Shown: positions 26,856 to 37,035, counted from the stretch's first letter. The stretch is 60,386 nt of DNA from Paracoccaceae bacterium (GCA_024636555.1 JAGXGW010000070.1:1-60386), one strand, 5' to 3'. Numbers and translations are program-made. Notes: generated by a model not told the origin, from the sequence alone.

Positions 26856-27938
26856 TTATAAGCCGCCCGGCCCGATGTTGCGAGAGGGCAAAACCTGCAT
26901 CGCGTGTTTCGCAGCCATGTGGCGCGCACTGTATCCACCGCCGCGCGCCCCCGGCATCGCCCTGCCCAGCGCACGCCGCGCCTGACCTGCGCGCAGCATC
27001 GGCCGCACACCCGGCCACGCCTGCCTGTGCAGATCGGGCAGAAGCCGTTGCAGCGAAGCGCGATCCTGTGGCGACAGGGCCTTGAGCGCTTGCGGGCCGG
27101 GCAGGAAACTTTCCACCTGTGCGCCATTGGCAAAGACCAGTTCATGCCGCTCGAACATCAGGTGGATGTAGCGAACCCACGGACGCGGTGCAAAATCCAC
27201 GCCGGGCAGCCCGACCAGCCCCTTGACCGGCGCGACGGTTTGGGGCCCGAGGCCCAAGGCTGGCGGGACCAGAACGCGATGCTGCTGCGACAGCAGCAAG
27301 GCGCACGCATTGCCAAGCGCACCTTCGGCAACCTGAACCGGCATCGCGGCGCCAATACCTACCGTCACCCGGCTGCCGATCCAGAACAAGGGTTGCGGGC
27401 CGTTATCGACCGTGCAGACAAGATCGCCAGGGCGCAGTGTTTCAACAGCCATCGTCCCGCTTGGCGTGGCAATGCCTGTGCCGGGCGTGAAGCAGATCAC
27501 CAGATCGCCGTAGGGCACCGTAGGCCCGTTCTCGCCGCTGATGATCAGATATTCGACATTGGGGTCCAGAAGCTGGCTGGAGGCGATACCCTGCACGGAG
27601 TTGCCGAATTCAAGCACGTAGATCGTGATATCGTCCGCCGGATCCGTCGAACCGACAGGACGAATCACATAGCTGTATTCGACTTCGACATTCTGACCGG
27701 CGGCGTAGCTCATGCCGTTGATCGACAACGGTTGGGTCAGTTGCTGCCCGCTATCGCCATCCTGCAGAAACCCGTCATCATCCGTCATGGACAAGACCAG
27801 CCAGTCGGCATCCGGAGCGATCTGGATGGTCGTCGTACCGTAGGCACTGCTTTCGGGAGTCGAGTTTGAAGCAAAGGGATCGGGGCCTGTTACGAGCAGA
27901 TCCGAAATACCGAACGCCAGAAACGAGTACTCTTCCAC
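26856..27938 (-). CDS. Hint (hedgehog/intein-like) domain protein
   Basis: A 360-residue protein with a Hint_2-type domain from about residue 149. CFTPGTGIATPSG has the nucleophile-position Cys149, then AVETLRPGDLVCTVDNG, LLSQQHRVLV and the later ARPWVRYIHLMFERHELVFA. The N-terminal 148 residues are an acidic, probably beta-rich module (DWLVLSMTDDDGFLQDGDSG) with no typical signal peptide. Such proteins are common in Rhodobacteraceae, often next to secreted calcium-binding repeats, and their role is unknown. The C-terminal tail is Arg/Ala-rich. No adjacent secretion genes. Confidence 0.82.
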   Translation of the reverse strand: MEEYSFLAFGISDLLVTGPDPFASNSTPESSAYGTTTIQIAPDADWLVLSMTDDDGFLQDGDSGQQLTQPLSINGMSYAAGQNVEVEYSYVIRPVGSTDPADDITIYVLEFGNSVQGIASSQLLDPNVEYLIISGENGPTVPYGDLVICFTPGTGIATPSGTMAVETLRPGDLVCTVDNGPQPLFWIGSRVTVGIGAAMPVQVAEGALGNACALLLSQQHRVLVPPALGLGPQTVAPVKGLVGLPGVDFAPRPWVRYIHLMFERHELVFANGAQVESFLPGPQALKALSPQDRASLQRLLPDLHRQAWPGVRPMLRAGQARRALGRAMPGARGGGYSARHMAAKHAMQVLPSRNIGPGGL

Positions 27939-28142
27939 GCTACAACCCTCTTACGCCCGGCAACCATGGACGCAACACATTAAAAACGGAATAACGCTGA
28001 TAGATTACATCGAAATCCCGAATTATTTTGGGCAGATCCGCGGCGATTTCTGGACAGGCGCCAATTACTTCTGGCGCGGGCCCTGTGCATCATGTCGCTT
28101 TCCGGCGGTGCACTGACCGCCCGGATGCGCCAAGATCACCGC

Positions 28143-28847
28143 ATGACCGAAACCTGTCGTCTGCATTACGCGCCTGATAACGCCTCGCTGGTCATACGGC
28201 TGGCGCTGGAAGAATTGCGCATACCCTATGAAGCTGTGCCGGTGGACCGGCGTCGCGCCGCGCAGAAGGCCGCGCCCTATCTCGCGCTGAACCCGCATGG
28301 CCGCATTCCGGTGCTTGAAACGCCGAATGGTGCCATTTTCGAAACCGGCGCGATCCTGTTGTGGCTGGCGGACCGGCACGCGGGGCTGATGCCAGCCCCC
28401 GCGCATCCAGACCGTGGCAATGCGCTGAAATGGCTGTTTTTCCTGTCGAACACGCTGCATGCCGAACTCAGGATGCTGTTCTACCCCGAAACCTATATTG
28501 ACGCGGACCCCGCGCATCACGCCGCCCTGCGCGCCGGTTTGCGCCGCTCCATCGGCGCGCATCTGGCGCAGTTGGAAACCGTGGCCGGCGCAGGTCATTC
28601 CTGGCTGAACGCGGACACGCCATCGGTGCTGGATCTCTACCTTGTCGCCTGCCTGCGCTGGATCGCGCTGTATCCCCGTGATACGGCAGGCTGGTGGGAC
28701 CGTGACAGCGCCCCGCATCTCGCCGCCCTCTGTGCAAGGATCGAGGCACGGCCCGCCGCCCGCGCCTGCGCCCTTGCCGAAGGTCTGGGCGCGCATCCCT
28801 TCACCGCACCCGATTACCCAACCCCCGCTGAAGAAAGCGCATCATAA
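28143..28847 (+). CDS. Glutathione S-transferase family protein
   Basis: A 234-residue cytosolic protein. The N-terminal thioredoxin-like GST domain includes HYAPDNASLVIRLALEELRI, NPHGRIPVLETPNGAIFETG and ILLWLADRH; the C-terminal half is helical. The Ser/Asn-type first motif suggests a bacterial beta/zeta-like enzyme, but the reaction is unknown. The start at 28143 precedes the fold; an upstream in-frame ATG at 28092 would add 17 residues. The stop overlaps the sdaA start (TAATG), so the two genes are coupled. Confidence 0.85.
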   Translation: MTETCRLHYAPDNASLVIRLALEELRIPYEAVPVDRRRAAQKAAPYLALNPHGRIPVLETPNGAIFETGAILLWLADRHAGLMPAPAHPDRGNALKWLFFLSNTLHAELRMLFYPETYIDADPAHHAALRAGLRRSIGAHLAQLETVAGAGHSWLNADTPSVLDLYLVACLRWIALYPRDTAGWWDRDSAPHLAALCARIEARPAARACALAEGLGAHPFTAPDYPTPAEESAS

Positions 28848-30220
28848 TGTTCCTGTCCGTTTTCGAGATGTTCAAGGTCGGCATCGGCCCCTCCTCCTCC
28901 CACACGATGGGACCGATGGTGGCGGCGGCAAGGTTTCTGGACCTGCTGCGCGCGCAACCCTTCACCGCGCATGGCTTGCGCGCCTCGCTGCACGGCTCGC
29001 TGGCCTTTACCGGCGTGGGACATGCGACAGACCGCGCCACGGTGCTGGGGCTGGCAGGGCTGCGGCCCGACACCTATGACCATGCCCAGGCCGAGGCCCT
29101 GATGGCCAGCATCCGCGACACCAGGACGATCCATGCCGAGGGCCTGCCGCCGCTGCATTTCGACCCGCTCGCCGATCTGGTGTTCGATTTCGGCCCCGCC
29201 CTGCCCGGCCATGCCAATGGCATGAAACTGATGGCGACCGACAAACAGGGCGACATCATCCTGCGCGAGACCTATTTCTCCATCGGCGGCGGTTTCGTGA
29301 TGACGGAAGAAGAACTGGCCGCAGGCAAGAACACCGATGACGGCGCGCCGGTGCCCTATCCGTTCAAATCGGCGGACGAGATGCTGGTGATGGCCAAGAC
29401 CTCCGGCAAAAGCATCGCCGATATGAAGCGCGCCAACGAGTTGTCCCGCACCCCGCGCGACGATCTCGACACGGGCGTCAAACGCATCTGGCAGGTGATG
29501 AATGACTGCATCGACCGGGGGCTTGCGCGCGATGGCATCCTGCCCGGCGGGCTGAACGTGCGCCGCCGCGCGCATGGTATCCATCAGGCTTTGCTGGCCG
29601 AGCGCGGCCTGAACCAGACAGCCCCGCATATCATCAACGACTGGATGAGCACCTATGCCATGGCAGTGAACGAGGAAAACGCCGCTGGCGGGCAGGTCGT
29701 CACCGCGCCCACCAACGGGGCAGCCGGCGTGATGCCCGCCGTGATCCGCTACTGGCTGGACCATGTGCCGGGCGCGAACCCCGCTCGCGTGGAGGAGTTT
29801 CTGCTGACCGCCGCCGCCATCGGGGGGCTGGTGAAATACAACGCCTCGATCTCCGGCGCGGAAGCGGGCTGTCAGGCCGAGGTCGGCAGCGCCGCCGCCA
29901 TGGCCGCAGCCGGGCTTTGCGCTGTGCTTGGTGGCACGCCCGAGCAGATCGAGAATGCCGCCGAGATCGCGCTGGAGCATCATCTGGGCATGACCTGCGA
30001 TCCGGTCAAAGGGCTGGTGCAGGTGCCCTGCATCGAGCGCAACGGGCTGGGCGCAATCAAGGCCGTCTCGGCGGCGTCACTGGCGATGCGCGGCGACGGG
30101 CAACATCTGGTGTCGCTGGATGTCTGTATCGAGACGATGCGCCAGACCGGCGCGGATATGTCCGAGAAGTATAAAGAGACATCGCTTGGCGGGCTGGCGG
30201 TGAACGTGCCCAACTGCTGA
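28847..30220 (+). CDS. sdaA: L-serine ammonia-lyase (iron-sulfur type)
   Basis: Single-chain L-serine dehydratase that converts L-serine to pyruvate and ammonia. It has 457 residues. [20 protein letters not shown] is the family's N-terminal serine-binding block. [36 protein letters not shown] and the other C-terminal Cys residues ligate the oxygen-labile 4Fe-4S cluster. It is coupled to the GST gene upstream. Confidence 0.95.
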   Translation: MFLSVFEMFKVGIGPSSSHTMGPMVAAARFLDLLRAQPFTAHGLRASLHGSLAFTGVGHATDRATVLGLAGLRPDTYDHAQAEALMASIRDTRTIHAEGLPPLHFDPLADLVFDFGPALPGHANGMKLMATDKQGDIILRETYFSIGGGFVMTEEELAAGKNTDDGAPVPYPFKSADEMLVMAKTSGKSIADMKRANELSRTPRDDLDTGVKRIWQVMNDCIDRGLARDGILPGGLNVRRRAHGIHQALLAERGLNQTAPHIINDWMSTYAMAVNEENAAGGQVVTAPTNGAAGVMPAVIRYWLDHVPGANPARVEEFLLTAAAIGGLVKYNASISGAEAGCQAEVGSAAAMAAAGLCAVLGGTPEQIENAAEIALEHHLGMTCDPVKGLVQVPCIERNGLGAIKAVSAASLAMRGDGQHLVSLDVCIETMRQTGADMSEKYKETSLGGLAVNVPNC

Positions 30221-30241
30221 TCCGCGCTGTGGGCGTTGGTT

Positions 30242-30266
30242 CATGAGTATTTGCAGAACGATGAAG
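30242..30266 (-). repeat. 25-base dispersed intergenic repeat, copy 1
   Basis: CATGAGTATTT, then G, then CAGAACGATGAAG. It differs from the reverse complement of 43835-43859 at one base of 25. It lies between sdaA and the first DMT transporter. Confidence 0.7.
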
Positions 30267-30319
30267 CACTGGTCGCATTTGGCATGGCAGGGCCGCGCAA
30301 GCCACGCTAGAGGCGATAT

Positions 30320-31261
30320 ATGAGTGACAGCCGCGCGCCTTCCCTGCCCTATCTGAACGACCGTGTCGTGCTCGGCGTGATCCTGATGCTGGGGTTCTGC
30401 CTGACCGCGCCGCTGATCGACGTGGCCTCGAAACTGGCCGCAGCGACGATTCCCGTGGGCCAAATTACCACCGCGCGATTCGTCGTGCAGGGCGCGCTGA
30501 TGCTGCCGCTCTGTCTGCTGTTGGGCCATGGGCTGCGCCTGCCGCCCGGTGTGGTTTACAGGCTGGTGCTCAGGGCGCTGTTCCTGATCCTGTCGACCTA
30601 TTTCTTTGTGGCTGCGGTCAAGGTGATGCCGATTGCCGATGCGCTGGTAATCGTCTTTGTCGAGCCGTTCATCCTGCTGCTGCTGGGCAAATACATGTAT
30701 GGCGAGGAAGTCGGCCCGCGCCGCCTGTGGGCGAGCGTGGTGGGCTTTGGCGGCGCGCTTCTGGTGATCCAGCCCAGTCTGGTGGCGTTCGGGCTGGCAG
30801 CACTTTACCCGCTTGGCACGGCGCTGTTCTTTGCCTTCTACATGCTGGTCACGCGCAGCCTGTCGCGGCAGATGCATCCGGTGCCGATGCAGTTCCACAC
30901 CTCGCTGCTGGCCGCGGCGATTTGCCTGCCGGTGATGCTGCTCGGTCTGGGCGTCGAGATCCCCACGATCAGCCCTGTCTGGCCTGAAGGGTTAGAGTGG
31001 ACATTTCTGGCGGCGGTGGGCGCAGCCTCGGCCCTGTCGCATCTGATGATCAGCTATGCGCTGCGCTTTGCGCCTTCGGCCACGGTCGCGCCGTTGCATT
31101 ACCTCGAGATCGTCAGCGCTGTCGCGTTTGGCTGGATATTCTTCGCCGATCTGCCCAATGCGATGACCTTTGCCGGTATGGCGGTGATCACCGCCTCCGG
31201 CCTTTATATCTTTCACCGCGAGCGCGTGCAGGAACGCAGCGCCCGCATCACCCGCATCTGA
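30320..31261 (+). CDS. DMT/EamA family transporter, first of a tandem pair
   Basis: A 313-residue membrane protein with ten predicted helices in two EamA halves. FVEPFILLLLGKYMYGEEVG and RFAPSATVAPLHYLEIVSAV are the conserved blocks, also present in the next gene. Substrate unknown; relatives export amino acids, purines or choline-like compounds. The neighbour of identical length indicates tandem duplication. Confidence 0.87.
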   Translation: MSDSRAPSLPYLNDRVVLGVILMLGFCLTAPLIDVASKLAAATIPVGQITTARFVVQGALMLPLCLLLGHGLRLPPGVVYRLVLRALFLILSTYFFVAAVKVMPIADALVIVFVEPFILLLLGKYMYGEEVGPRRLWASVVGFGGALLVIQPSLVAFGLAALYPLGTALFFAFYMLVTRSLSRQMHPVPMQFHTSLLAAAICLPVMLLGLGVEIPTISPVWPEGLEWTFLAAVGAASALSHLMISYALRFAPSATVAPLHYLEIVSAVAFGWIFFADLPNAMTFAGMAVITASGLYIFHRERVQERSARITRI

Positions 31262-31308
31262 GCGCCGGGCGATTGCCAATCTCTGCGCCCCGTCCTAGCG
31301 TGGCGCGC

Positions 31309-32250
31309 ATGAGTACCGTGCACCCCCCCGATCGCCCCATGCTGGGCATTGCCCTGATGTTCGGGTTTTGCGCCGTGGCACCGATGGCGGATGCGCTGGC
31401 CAAGATACTGGGCGAGACGGTGCCGCTGATGATGGCGGTGCTCGCGCGCTTTGCCGTTCAGGCGCTGCTCCTGACGCCACTGGTGCTGGCCACGGGACGT
31501 ATCTGGCGGCTGCGGGGCCGGATGCTGCATCTGGTGATCCTGCGGACCGCGCTGCATATCGCGGGCATCACGCTGATGTTCAGCGCGCTGAAATACCTGC
31601 CGCTCGCCGACGCCATCGCCATTGCCTTCGTCATGCCCTTCGTGCTGCTGCTGCTTGGCCATACGATCTTGAAGGAAGAGGTCGGCCCCCGCCGCCTGAT
31701 CGCCTGTATCGTCGGTTTTATCGGCACGTTACTGGTGATCCAGCCCAGCTTTGCCGCCGTCGGCTGGCCTGCTCTTTTACCCGTGGGCGTGGCTGTCGTC
31801 TTTGCCGCCTTCATTCTGGTCACGCGGCTGGTGGCGCGCGACACCGATCCGGTGGCGCTTCAGGCGGTCAGCGGGCTGATGGCCAGCGCCGTGCTGTTGC
31901 CGTTGCTGCTGGTCTTCGGCGGCAGCGGACCGGAGGCGCTGCGCCTTGTCGCGCCCTCGCCGCAAGACTGGGCGCTGCTGGTCGGGGTCGGACTGCTGGG
32001 CACGCTGGGGCATCTGTTCATGACATGGTCGCTGCGTTTCGCGCCCTCGGCCACGCTGGCTCCGATGCAATATCTGGAGATTCCCTTTGCCACCCTGATC
32101 GGCTGGCTGATCTGGCGCGATCTTCCCAACGGGCTGGCCGCGCTCGGCATCGCGATCACGGTGGCGTCCGGCCTCTATATCGTGCTGCGCGAACGCAGCC
32201 TCAGCAAGGCGCTGGCGACACCCGCCGTCGCCCCTCAGCCCCAGCCATAA
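31309..32250 (+). CDS. DMT/EamA family transporter, second of a tandem pair
   Basis: A 313-residue paralogue of the preceding protein: FVMPFVLLLLGHTILKEEVG and RFAPSATLAPMQYLEIPFAT line up with its copy, and both are the same length. The start at 31309 is 48 bases after the previous stop, so they are probably co-transcribed. The last 16 bases overlap the end of thiN convergently. Confidence 0.87.
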   Translation: MSTVHPPDRPMLGIALMFGFCAVAPMADALAKILGETVPLMMAVLARFAVQALLLTPLVLATGRIWRLRGRMLHLVILRTALHIAGITLMFSALKYLPLADAIAIAFVMPFVLLLLGHTILKEEVGPRRLIACIVGFIGTLLVIQPSFAAVGWPALLPVGVAVVFAAFILVTRLVARDTDPVALQAVSGLMASAVLLPLLLVFGGSGPEALRLVAPSPQDWALLVGVGLLGTLGHLFMTWSLRFAPSATLAPMQYLEIPFATLIGWLIWRDLPNGLAALGIAITVASGLYIVLRERSLSKALATPAVAPQPQP

Positions 32251-32912
32251 GGACGCGCCAGCATCCGCTCGACCAGTTGGCCCAGCACGCTGCGTGGCAG
32301 GATCAGCAGCATCTTGGGCGCGGTGAAGGCGAGCCAGACCGGCCCCGTCACACGGTTCGATGTGCCCACCTGCCCGTCCGGCGCGAAGTTCAGGCCCCGC
32401 AACGGCCATTCCAGCCCCTCGGATGCCCCCTCGACCGCCCCCATCGGAAACAGCGACAGCACCGCGCCCTTGTCTAGATCCAGCCGCAGCGCCGGAGGGG
32501 CCAGCAGGATGATCTCCTGCGACCCGATCAGAATGCAGCGCTGGCGCGGATGGCGCACGAGGCTGTTGAAAGCGGCCAACTGGTGGTCCAGCCTTGCACC
32601 GGTAAAGCCCAGTCCTACGATGAGAGGCGCGCGGATCGTGGTCAGGCATTTGTCGAAATCGGTGCTGTCTTGTTCCGTGATCCGGTGAACCCGCTCTTGC
32701 GGCATCAGGGCGAGGTCGGTTTCGGCAAGCGAATCCATATCGCCGATGACCGCTTCGGGAACATGGCCCGCCGCCAGCGCTGCCGCCGCGCCGCTGTCTG
32801 CCGCGACCAGTCTGGGGGCGAGACTCAGGGCAAGCGACAGCGTTTCGGCGTCTGTCGGGCCGCCACCGACCAAAGTGACAGGCTCATTTGCGTGAACAAT
32901 GATATCTCTCAT
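32235..32912 (-). CDS. thiN: Thiamine diphosphokinase
   Basis: Transfers pyrophosphate from ATP to thiamine to form thiamine diphosphate. It has 225 residues. LVAADSGAAAALAAGHVPEA, VIGDMDSL, DSTDFDKCL and GARLDHQLAAFNSL are the TPK catalytic and thiamine-binding motifs. It is divergent from the 780-residue acidic protein gene, and its end overlaps the second DMT transporter. Confidence 0.92.
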   Translation of the reverse strand: MRDIIVHANEPVTLVGGGPTDAETLSLALSLAPRLVAADSGAAAALAAGHVPEAVIGDMDSLAETDLALMPQERVHRITEQDSTDFDKCLTTIRAPLIVGLGFTGARLDHQLAAFNSLVRHPRQRCILIGSQEIILLAPPALRLDLDKGAVLSLFPMGAVEGASEGLEWPLRGLNFAPDGQVGTSNRVTGPVWLAFTAPKMLLILPRSVLGQLVERMLARPYGWG

Positions 32913-33051
32913 ATCGGGATTATCGCACTTTCAGGAAACAGATCACAATGTGAACACAAAATGATACTGTTAATATCGAAGATTCGATCACGTTTGGACG
33001 CCGATCACATGGTAAACCTTTTCATTAAGGACAAAAGAAAGCGAGTGGCCA

Positions 33052-35394
33052 ATGGTGAGCAACAGCAAGATCCTCACTGTCTCATACGGGACATTTTCAT
33101 GCACGCTCGAAGGGTTTGACGACTCGTTCGACACCATGAAGGCCATTGCGGAATATTTCCGTGATCTGGCCTCTGAGGATAGATATTTCGGGGCGGAACC
33201 GCCAGTGCCCGACGCCGAGATGCTGGCCCGGATCGCCGAGCGCGAGATCGCCCGCCGGGTCGAGGCCCGCGAGGAACGCGGCAACATCGTGCTGCGCGCC
33301 GCGCCTTACGGTGCGATGGCCGCGCCACTTGCGCCTTTCACCGCGCCGCAATCTGCGACCGCCGCGATGCCGTCCACCTCTGGTGCGCCGGCCCAAGCTC
33401 CGGTGCAGGCTGCGCCTGCGCAACCAACACCCGCCCCGCAGCCTGTCAGCGCGCCTTCCGCAAAAGCCGCGTCTCCCGAACAGGAATGGGAAGACGTTGC
33501 CGAGGCGCCCGCGCCTCCTATGGCCCCGGCCCCGGCACCAGCACCCGCGATGGCAACCCCGCCGTTGCGTCCAACGCCCGTGCCGCATCCCGATCCCGAC
33601 AGCGTGGCGGCAAAGCTGCAACGAATCCGCGATGTTGTGACCAAATCGGCCGCCATTACCGAAGCACAGAGCTTTTCCGAAGACGAACATGCCGAGAATT
33701 TCCTGTCCGACACTGTCGAGACGATGGAGACGGCGCTGGAGCTTGATGAACAGTCCCATGACGACACCGCCGGGGATGATGACGAGATCGCATCCCTTCT
33801 GAGCCGCCTCGCCCAGGATAGCCCGGCCGCAGAGGCGGATACGGCCCAGCCTTTCGCGGATGATTGGGATGACGAATCCGTGGCGGCGAATGGGATCGCC
33901 ACCGATCCTGTAGATTTCGGCGACAGCGTTGATTCTGCCGGGACCAATGCCGCGAATCGCGATTCAACGGATGATGCGGCGGCCCTGTCAGCGGTCGCGG
34001 TGGATGAGGACGGGTTTTACGACGAACCCTTGTCCGAGACCGAGACAGAAATTCAGACTGCTGCAGCCCGTGACGCCATGTCGCCATTCCATGAGGATCT
34101 GGACGAGAACGAACTGGACGAGAACGATCTGGACGAGGACGATCTGGACACGTTTGAACTGGACACCTTTGAACTGAACGAAGAAGAAGCCATTGCGGCC
34201 GAACTGGACGAGGACGATAGCGATATCGCCCGGTCCAGAGCCGTGGCCGAGGCAGCGCGTGTCTTCACCGTCAAGCGGGCCGCTTTCGATGCCGCCATCG
34301 CCAGGGGTGAACTGGTTGCCGCGGCGGATGACGCGGCGGACGAGGCCGGGATGGATCACGCCGATACGGCCGCGCAGGCGCGCAGCGAGATCCGGCGCGA
34401 CATGCCGAAGCTGAAGCCGCATCACGACTTGAGCGCCGAAGACGAGGAGGCCTTGCGCCGCGAGCTTGAAGCCGTCGAAGCGGAACTTCTCGAGACCGAC
34501 CGTGACGCCGACGGACATATCCTGACATCACTGGATGACGAGGATTTCGAGGAGGGTTACGAAGACGAGGGCGACTTGCAGTCGCTTTTCGAGGATGAGG
34601 ACGACGAGGCAGGCGAAGCGCGGACAGACGCCGCAACGCCTGACGCACCGTTGGTGCTGCGCGACCCGCGTGAGCGGTTGGTGCAGTCCGGCACCGAGGA
34701 TGATGTCTCGCGGTTGATGGCCAAGGCGGAATCCGCCCTGACGGAGCCCGAGAATGAGAGCAAGCGCAACGCGATTGCCCATCTGCGCAAGGCGGTTGCC
34801 GCCACCAAGGCCGAGCAGTCGGCCGGCACGCTGCCGGACCGCACGCCCGCGACCAGCGCGTTCCGCGAGGATCTGGCCGATGTGGTCCGCCCGCGCCGTC
34901 CCGTGGCTGACGTGGGAGCCGCAAGGCCGCGTCCGGCAGAAACGCGTCCTGCGCCGCTCAAACTGGTGGCGGAGCAGCGTGTCGACCTTCCCGAGGGGCA
35001 TTTCACAGCCGATCGGCCGACAGCGCCGGTGCGTCCGCGCCGTGTGTCGCTGGCCGCGCTGCCGGAAGACGGCGAAGAAGGTGCGGTGCCGGTGTCCGCC
35101 CCCGTGGCCGAAGGCGGCTTTGCCGATTTCGCAAAAAAGATGGGGGCCACCGCGCTGCCCGACCTGCTGGAAGCCGCCGCGGCCTATCTTGTCCATGTCG
35201 AGGGCAACGACGAGTTTTCGCGCCCGCAACTGATGACCAAAGCCCGACAGGCGGCGGACGGCCTCAGCCGCGAAGACGGGCTGCGCGCGCTGGGGCAGTT
35301 GTTGCGGCAAGGCAAGCTGCAAAAGATGCGCGGCGGGCTTTTCACCGCCTCCGACGATATCGGGTTCAAGCCGAATGCACGTCGCGTCGGCTGA
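33052..35394 (+). CDS. Large acidic Rhodobacteraceae protein of unknown function
   Basis: A 780-residue soluble protein I cannot assign. Residues 1-85 look like a small folded domain (ILTVSYGTFSCTLEGFDDSF, then RDLASEDRYFGAEPPVPDAE). About 86-190 is an Ala/Pro-rich linker, and 200-560 is highly acidic with local repeats (DELDEND-like, DTFELDTFEL). About 690-780 is a second folded domain (FAKKMGATALPDLLEAAAAY, then EFSRPQLMTKARQAADG). No signal peptide, membrane helix or enzyme motif is present. The two ends joined by a long disordered acidic middle suggest a scaffold or regulator. A strong terminator follows. Confidence 0.75.
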   Translation: MVSNSKILTVSYGTFSCTLEGFDDSFDTMKAIAEYFRDLASEDRYFGAEPPVPDAEMLARIAEREIARRVEAREERGNIVLRAAPYGAMAAPLAPFTAPQSATAAMPSTSGAPAQAPVQAAPAQPTPAPQPVSAPSAKAASPEQEWEDVAEAPAPPMAPAPAPAPAMATPPLRPTPVPHPDPDSVAAKLQRIRDVVTKSAAITEAQSFSEDEHAENFLSDTVETMETALELDEQSHDDTAGDDDEIASLLSRLAQDSPAAEADTAQPFADDWDDESVAANGIATDPVDFGDSVDSAGTNAANRDSTDDAAALSAVAVDEDGFYDEPLSETETEIQTAAARDAMSPFHEDLDENELDENDLDEDDLDTFELDTFELNEEEAIAAELDEDDSDIARSRAVAEAARVFTVKRAAFDAAIARGELVAAADDAADEAGMDHADTAAQARSEIRRDMPKLKPHHDLSAEDEEALRRELEAVEAELLETDRDADGHILTSLDDEDFEEGYEDEGDLQSLFEDEDDEAGEARTDAATPDAPLVLRDPRERLVQSGTEDDVSRLMAKAESALTEPENESKRNAIAHLRKAVAATKAEQSAGTLPDRTPATSAFREDLADVVRPRRPVADVGAARPRPAETRPAPLKLVAEQRVDLPEGHFTADRPTAPVRPRRVSLAALPEDGEEGAVPVSAPVAEGGFADFAKKMGATALPDLLEAAAAYLVHVEGNDEFSRPQLMTKARQAADGLSREDGLRALGQLLRQGKLQKMRGGLFTASDDIGFKPNARRVG
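34092..34190 (+). repeat. Short in-frame repeats in the acidic gene
   Basis: Tandem 15- to 18-base units coding for [E/D]LDE[N/D]D and then DTFEL twice. They code for acidic low-complexity sequence inside the 780-residue protein. Confidence 0.7.
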
Positions 35395-35412
35395 ACCATA
35401 ACCCAGACATGC

Positions 35413-35442
35413 AAAAAGGCGGGCCGCACGGTCCGCCTTTTT
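35413..35442 (+). terminator. Rho-independent terminator after the acidic protein gene
   Basis: AAAAAGGCGGGCCG, a two-base loop, then CGGTCCGCCTTTTT. The 9-bp stem has one G-T pair and is flanked by A and T runs, so it can also work for the minus-strand DUF2842 gene. Confidence 0.88.
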
Positions 35443-35483
35443 CATTTGAGGGTGCAAAACGAAGATCAGGAATGGCTGCTCGC

Positions 35484-35720
35484 TTAATGCGGCTCCTCAT
35501 CCTTCGGCGCATCGGGATCGGGCTGACCGATGCCACGAAAAACGAATTTGAACGGCATCATCCACAAAAAGCCCAGCGCCACATAGACGAACAGCTCCAC
35601 CAGAATGGAGGGCCTGTCGATCAGACCGACCACATTTACCGCGACAATTATGTAAAGCGGCAGGCCGACCAGCAAAATGACCAGTGACCACCGTCTGCGG
35701 GCCTTGTAACTCAGCGCCAT
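35484..35720 (-). CDS. DUF2842 family membrane protein
   Basis: A 78-residue protein with two membrane helices (WSLVILLVGLPLYIIVAVNV and LFVYVALGFLWMMPFKFVF). The N terminus MALSYKARRRW and the end GIGQPDPDAP match DUF2842. It starts 22 bases after purA, so it shares that transcript. Function unknown. Confidence 0.87.
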   Translation of the reverse strand: MALSYKARRRWSLVILLVGLPLYIIVAVNVVGLIDRPSILVELFVYVALGFLWMMPFKFVFRGIGQPDPDAPKDEEPH

Positions 35721-35742
35721 CTGTTTTCTCCGGTCTGGTGAA

Positions 35743-37035
35743 TCAATCCTCGAACGGGTCCGTCACAAGGATCGTGTCTTCGCGTTCTGGTGATGTGGAC
35801 AGTAGCGCGACGGGGCAGTCGATCAACTCTTCCACCCGGCGCACGTATTTGATGGCCGCTGCGGGAAGGTCCGCCCAGCTTCGCGCGCCTTCGGTCGATT
35901 CGCTCCAGCCCGGCATTTCCTCGTAGATCGGTGTGCAGCGGGCCTGCTGGTTCGCGGCTGTGGGCAGATAGTCGATCCGCTCTCCGTCCAGATCGTAGCC
36001 GACACATATTTTCAGCGTCTCGAAGCCGTCCAGAACATCCAGCTTGGTCAGGGCGATGCCCGACACGCCCGATGTGGCGCAGGTCTGGCGCACCAGCACT
36101 GCATCAAACCAGCCGCAGCGGCGTTTGCGCCCCGTATTGGTGCCGAATTCGTGGCCACGCTCGCCCAGACGCTCGCCATCGGCATCATGCAGTTCGGCCG
36201 GAAACGGGCCTTCGCCAACGCGGGTCGTATAGGCTTTGACGATCCCCAGCACAAAATCAATGGCACCGGGGCCAAGGCCCACGCCCGTGGCCGCCTGTCC
36301 TGCGATCACATTGGAGGAGGTCACGAAAGGATAGGTGCCGAAGTCGATATCCAGCAGCGCGCCCTGTGCGCCCTCGAAGAGGATACGCTTGCCCGCCTTG
36401 CGCTTTTCGTTCAGCACCTTCCAGACGGGGGCGGCATATTCCAGAATGGCAGGGGCAATCTCGATCAGGGCCGCGATCAGCGCCGCACGGTCAACCGGCG
36501 CCATCCCCAGACCACGGCGCAGCGCATCGTGATGCACGAGTGCGCGGTCAACCCGGGTCTCCAGCGTCTCGGGATCGGCCAGATCGGCCACGCGGATCGC
36601 ACGGCGGCCCACCTTGTCCTCGTAGGCAGGGCCGATGCCGCGCCCGGTGGTGCCGATCTTGGCGACGCCCACAGCCTCCTCGCGGGCGCGGTCCAGCTCG
36701 CCATGCAGCGGCAGGATCAGCGGCGTGTTCTCCGCGATCATCAGCGTCTCGGGCGTGATTGTGACACCCTGCCCGCGCAAACCTTCGATCTCCTTGATCA
36801 GGTGCCACGGGTCCAGCACCACGCCGTTGCCGATCACGCTCAGCTTGCCGCCGCGTACGATTCCGCTGGGCAGGATGGACAGCTTGAACACGGTCCCGTC
36901 GATCACGAGCGTATGGCCGGCATTATGCCCGCCCTGAAACCGCGCGATCACATCGGCGCGTTCCGACAGCCAGTCGACAATCTTGCCCTTGCCCTCGTCG
37001 CCCCATTGCGCGCCGACTACCACCACATTCGCCAT
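35743..37035 (-). CDS. purA: Adenylosuccinate synthase
   Basis: First committed step of AMP synthesis: IMP plus aspartate plus GTP gives adenylosuccinate. It has 430 residues from the ATG at 37035 (AAGGAC upstream). [19 protein letters not shown] is the GTP loop, GHNAGHTLV follows, and [38 protein letters not shown] and [15 protein letters not shown] are the other blocks. The longer frame up to 37233 has no support. Confidence 0.96.
   Translation of the reverse strand: MANVVVVGAQWGDEGKGKIVDWLSERADVIARFQGGHNAGHTLVIDGTVFKLSILPSGIVRGGKLSVIGNGVVLDPWHLIKEIEGLRGQGVTITPETLMIAENTPLILPLHGELDRAREEAVGVAKIGTTGRGIGPAYEDKVGRRAIRVADLADPETLETRVDRALVHHDALRRGLGMAPVDRAALIAALIEIAPAILEYAAPVWKVLNEKRKAGKRILFEGAQGALLDIDFGTYPFVTSSNVIAGQAATGVGLGPGAIDFVLGIVKAYTTRVGEGPFPAELHDADGERLGERGHEFGTNTGRKRRCGWFDAVLVRQTCATSGVSGIALTKLDVLDGFETLKICVGYDLDGERIDYLPTAANQQARCTPIYEEMPGWSESTEGARSWADLPAAAIKYVRRVEELIDCPVALLSTSPEREDTILVTDPFED

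Noticed and set aside
28814..29983. 389-codon minus frame over sdaA
   Set aside because: Antisense shadow; His/Gly-rich low-complexity translation and no ribosome-binding site.
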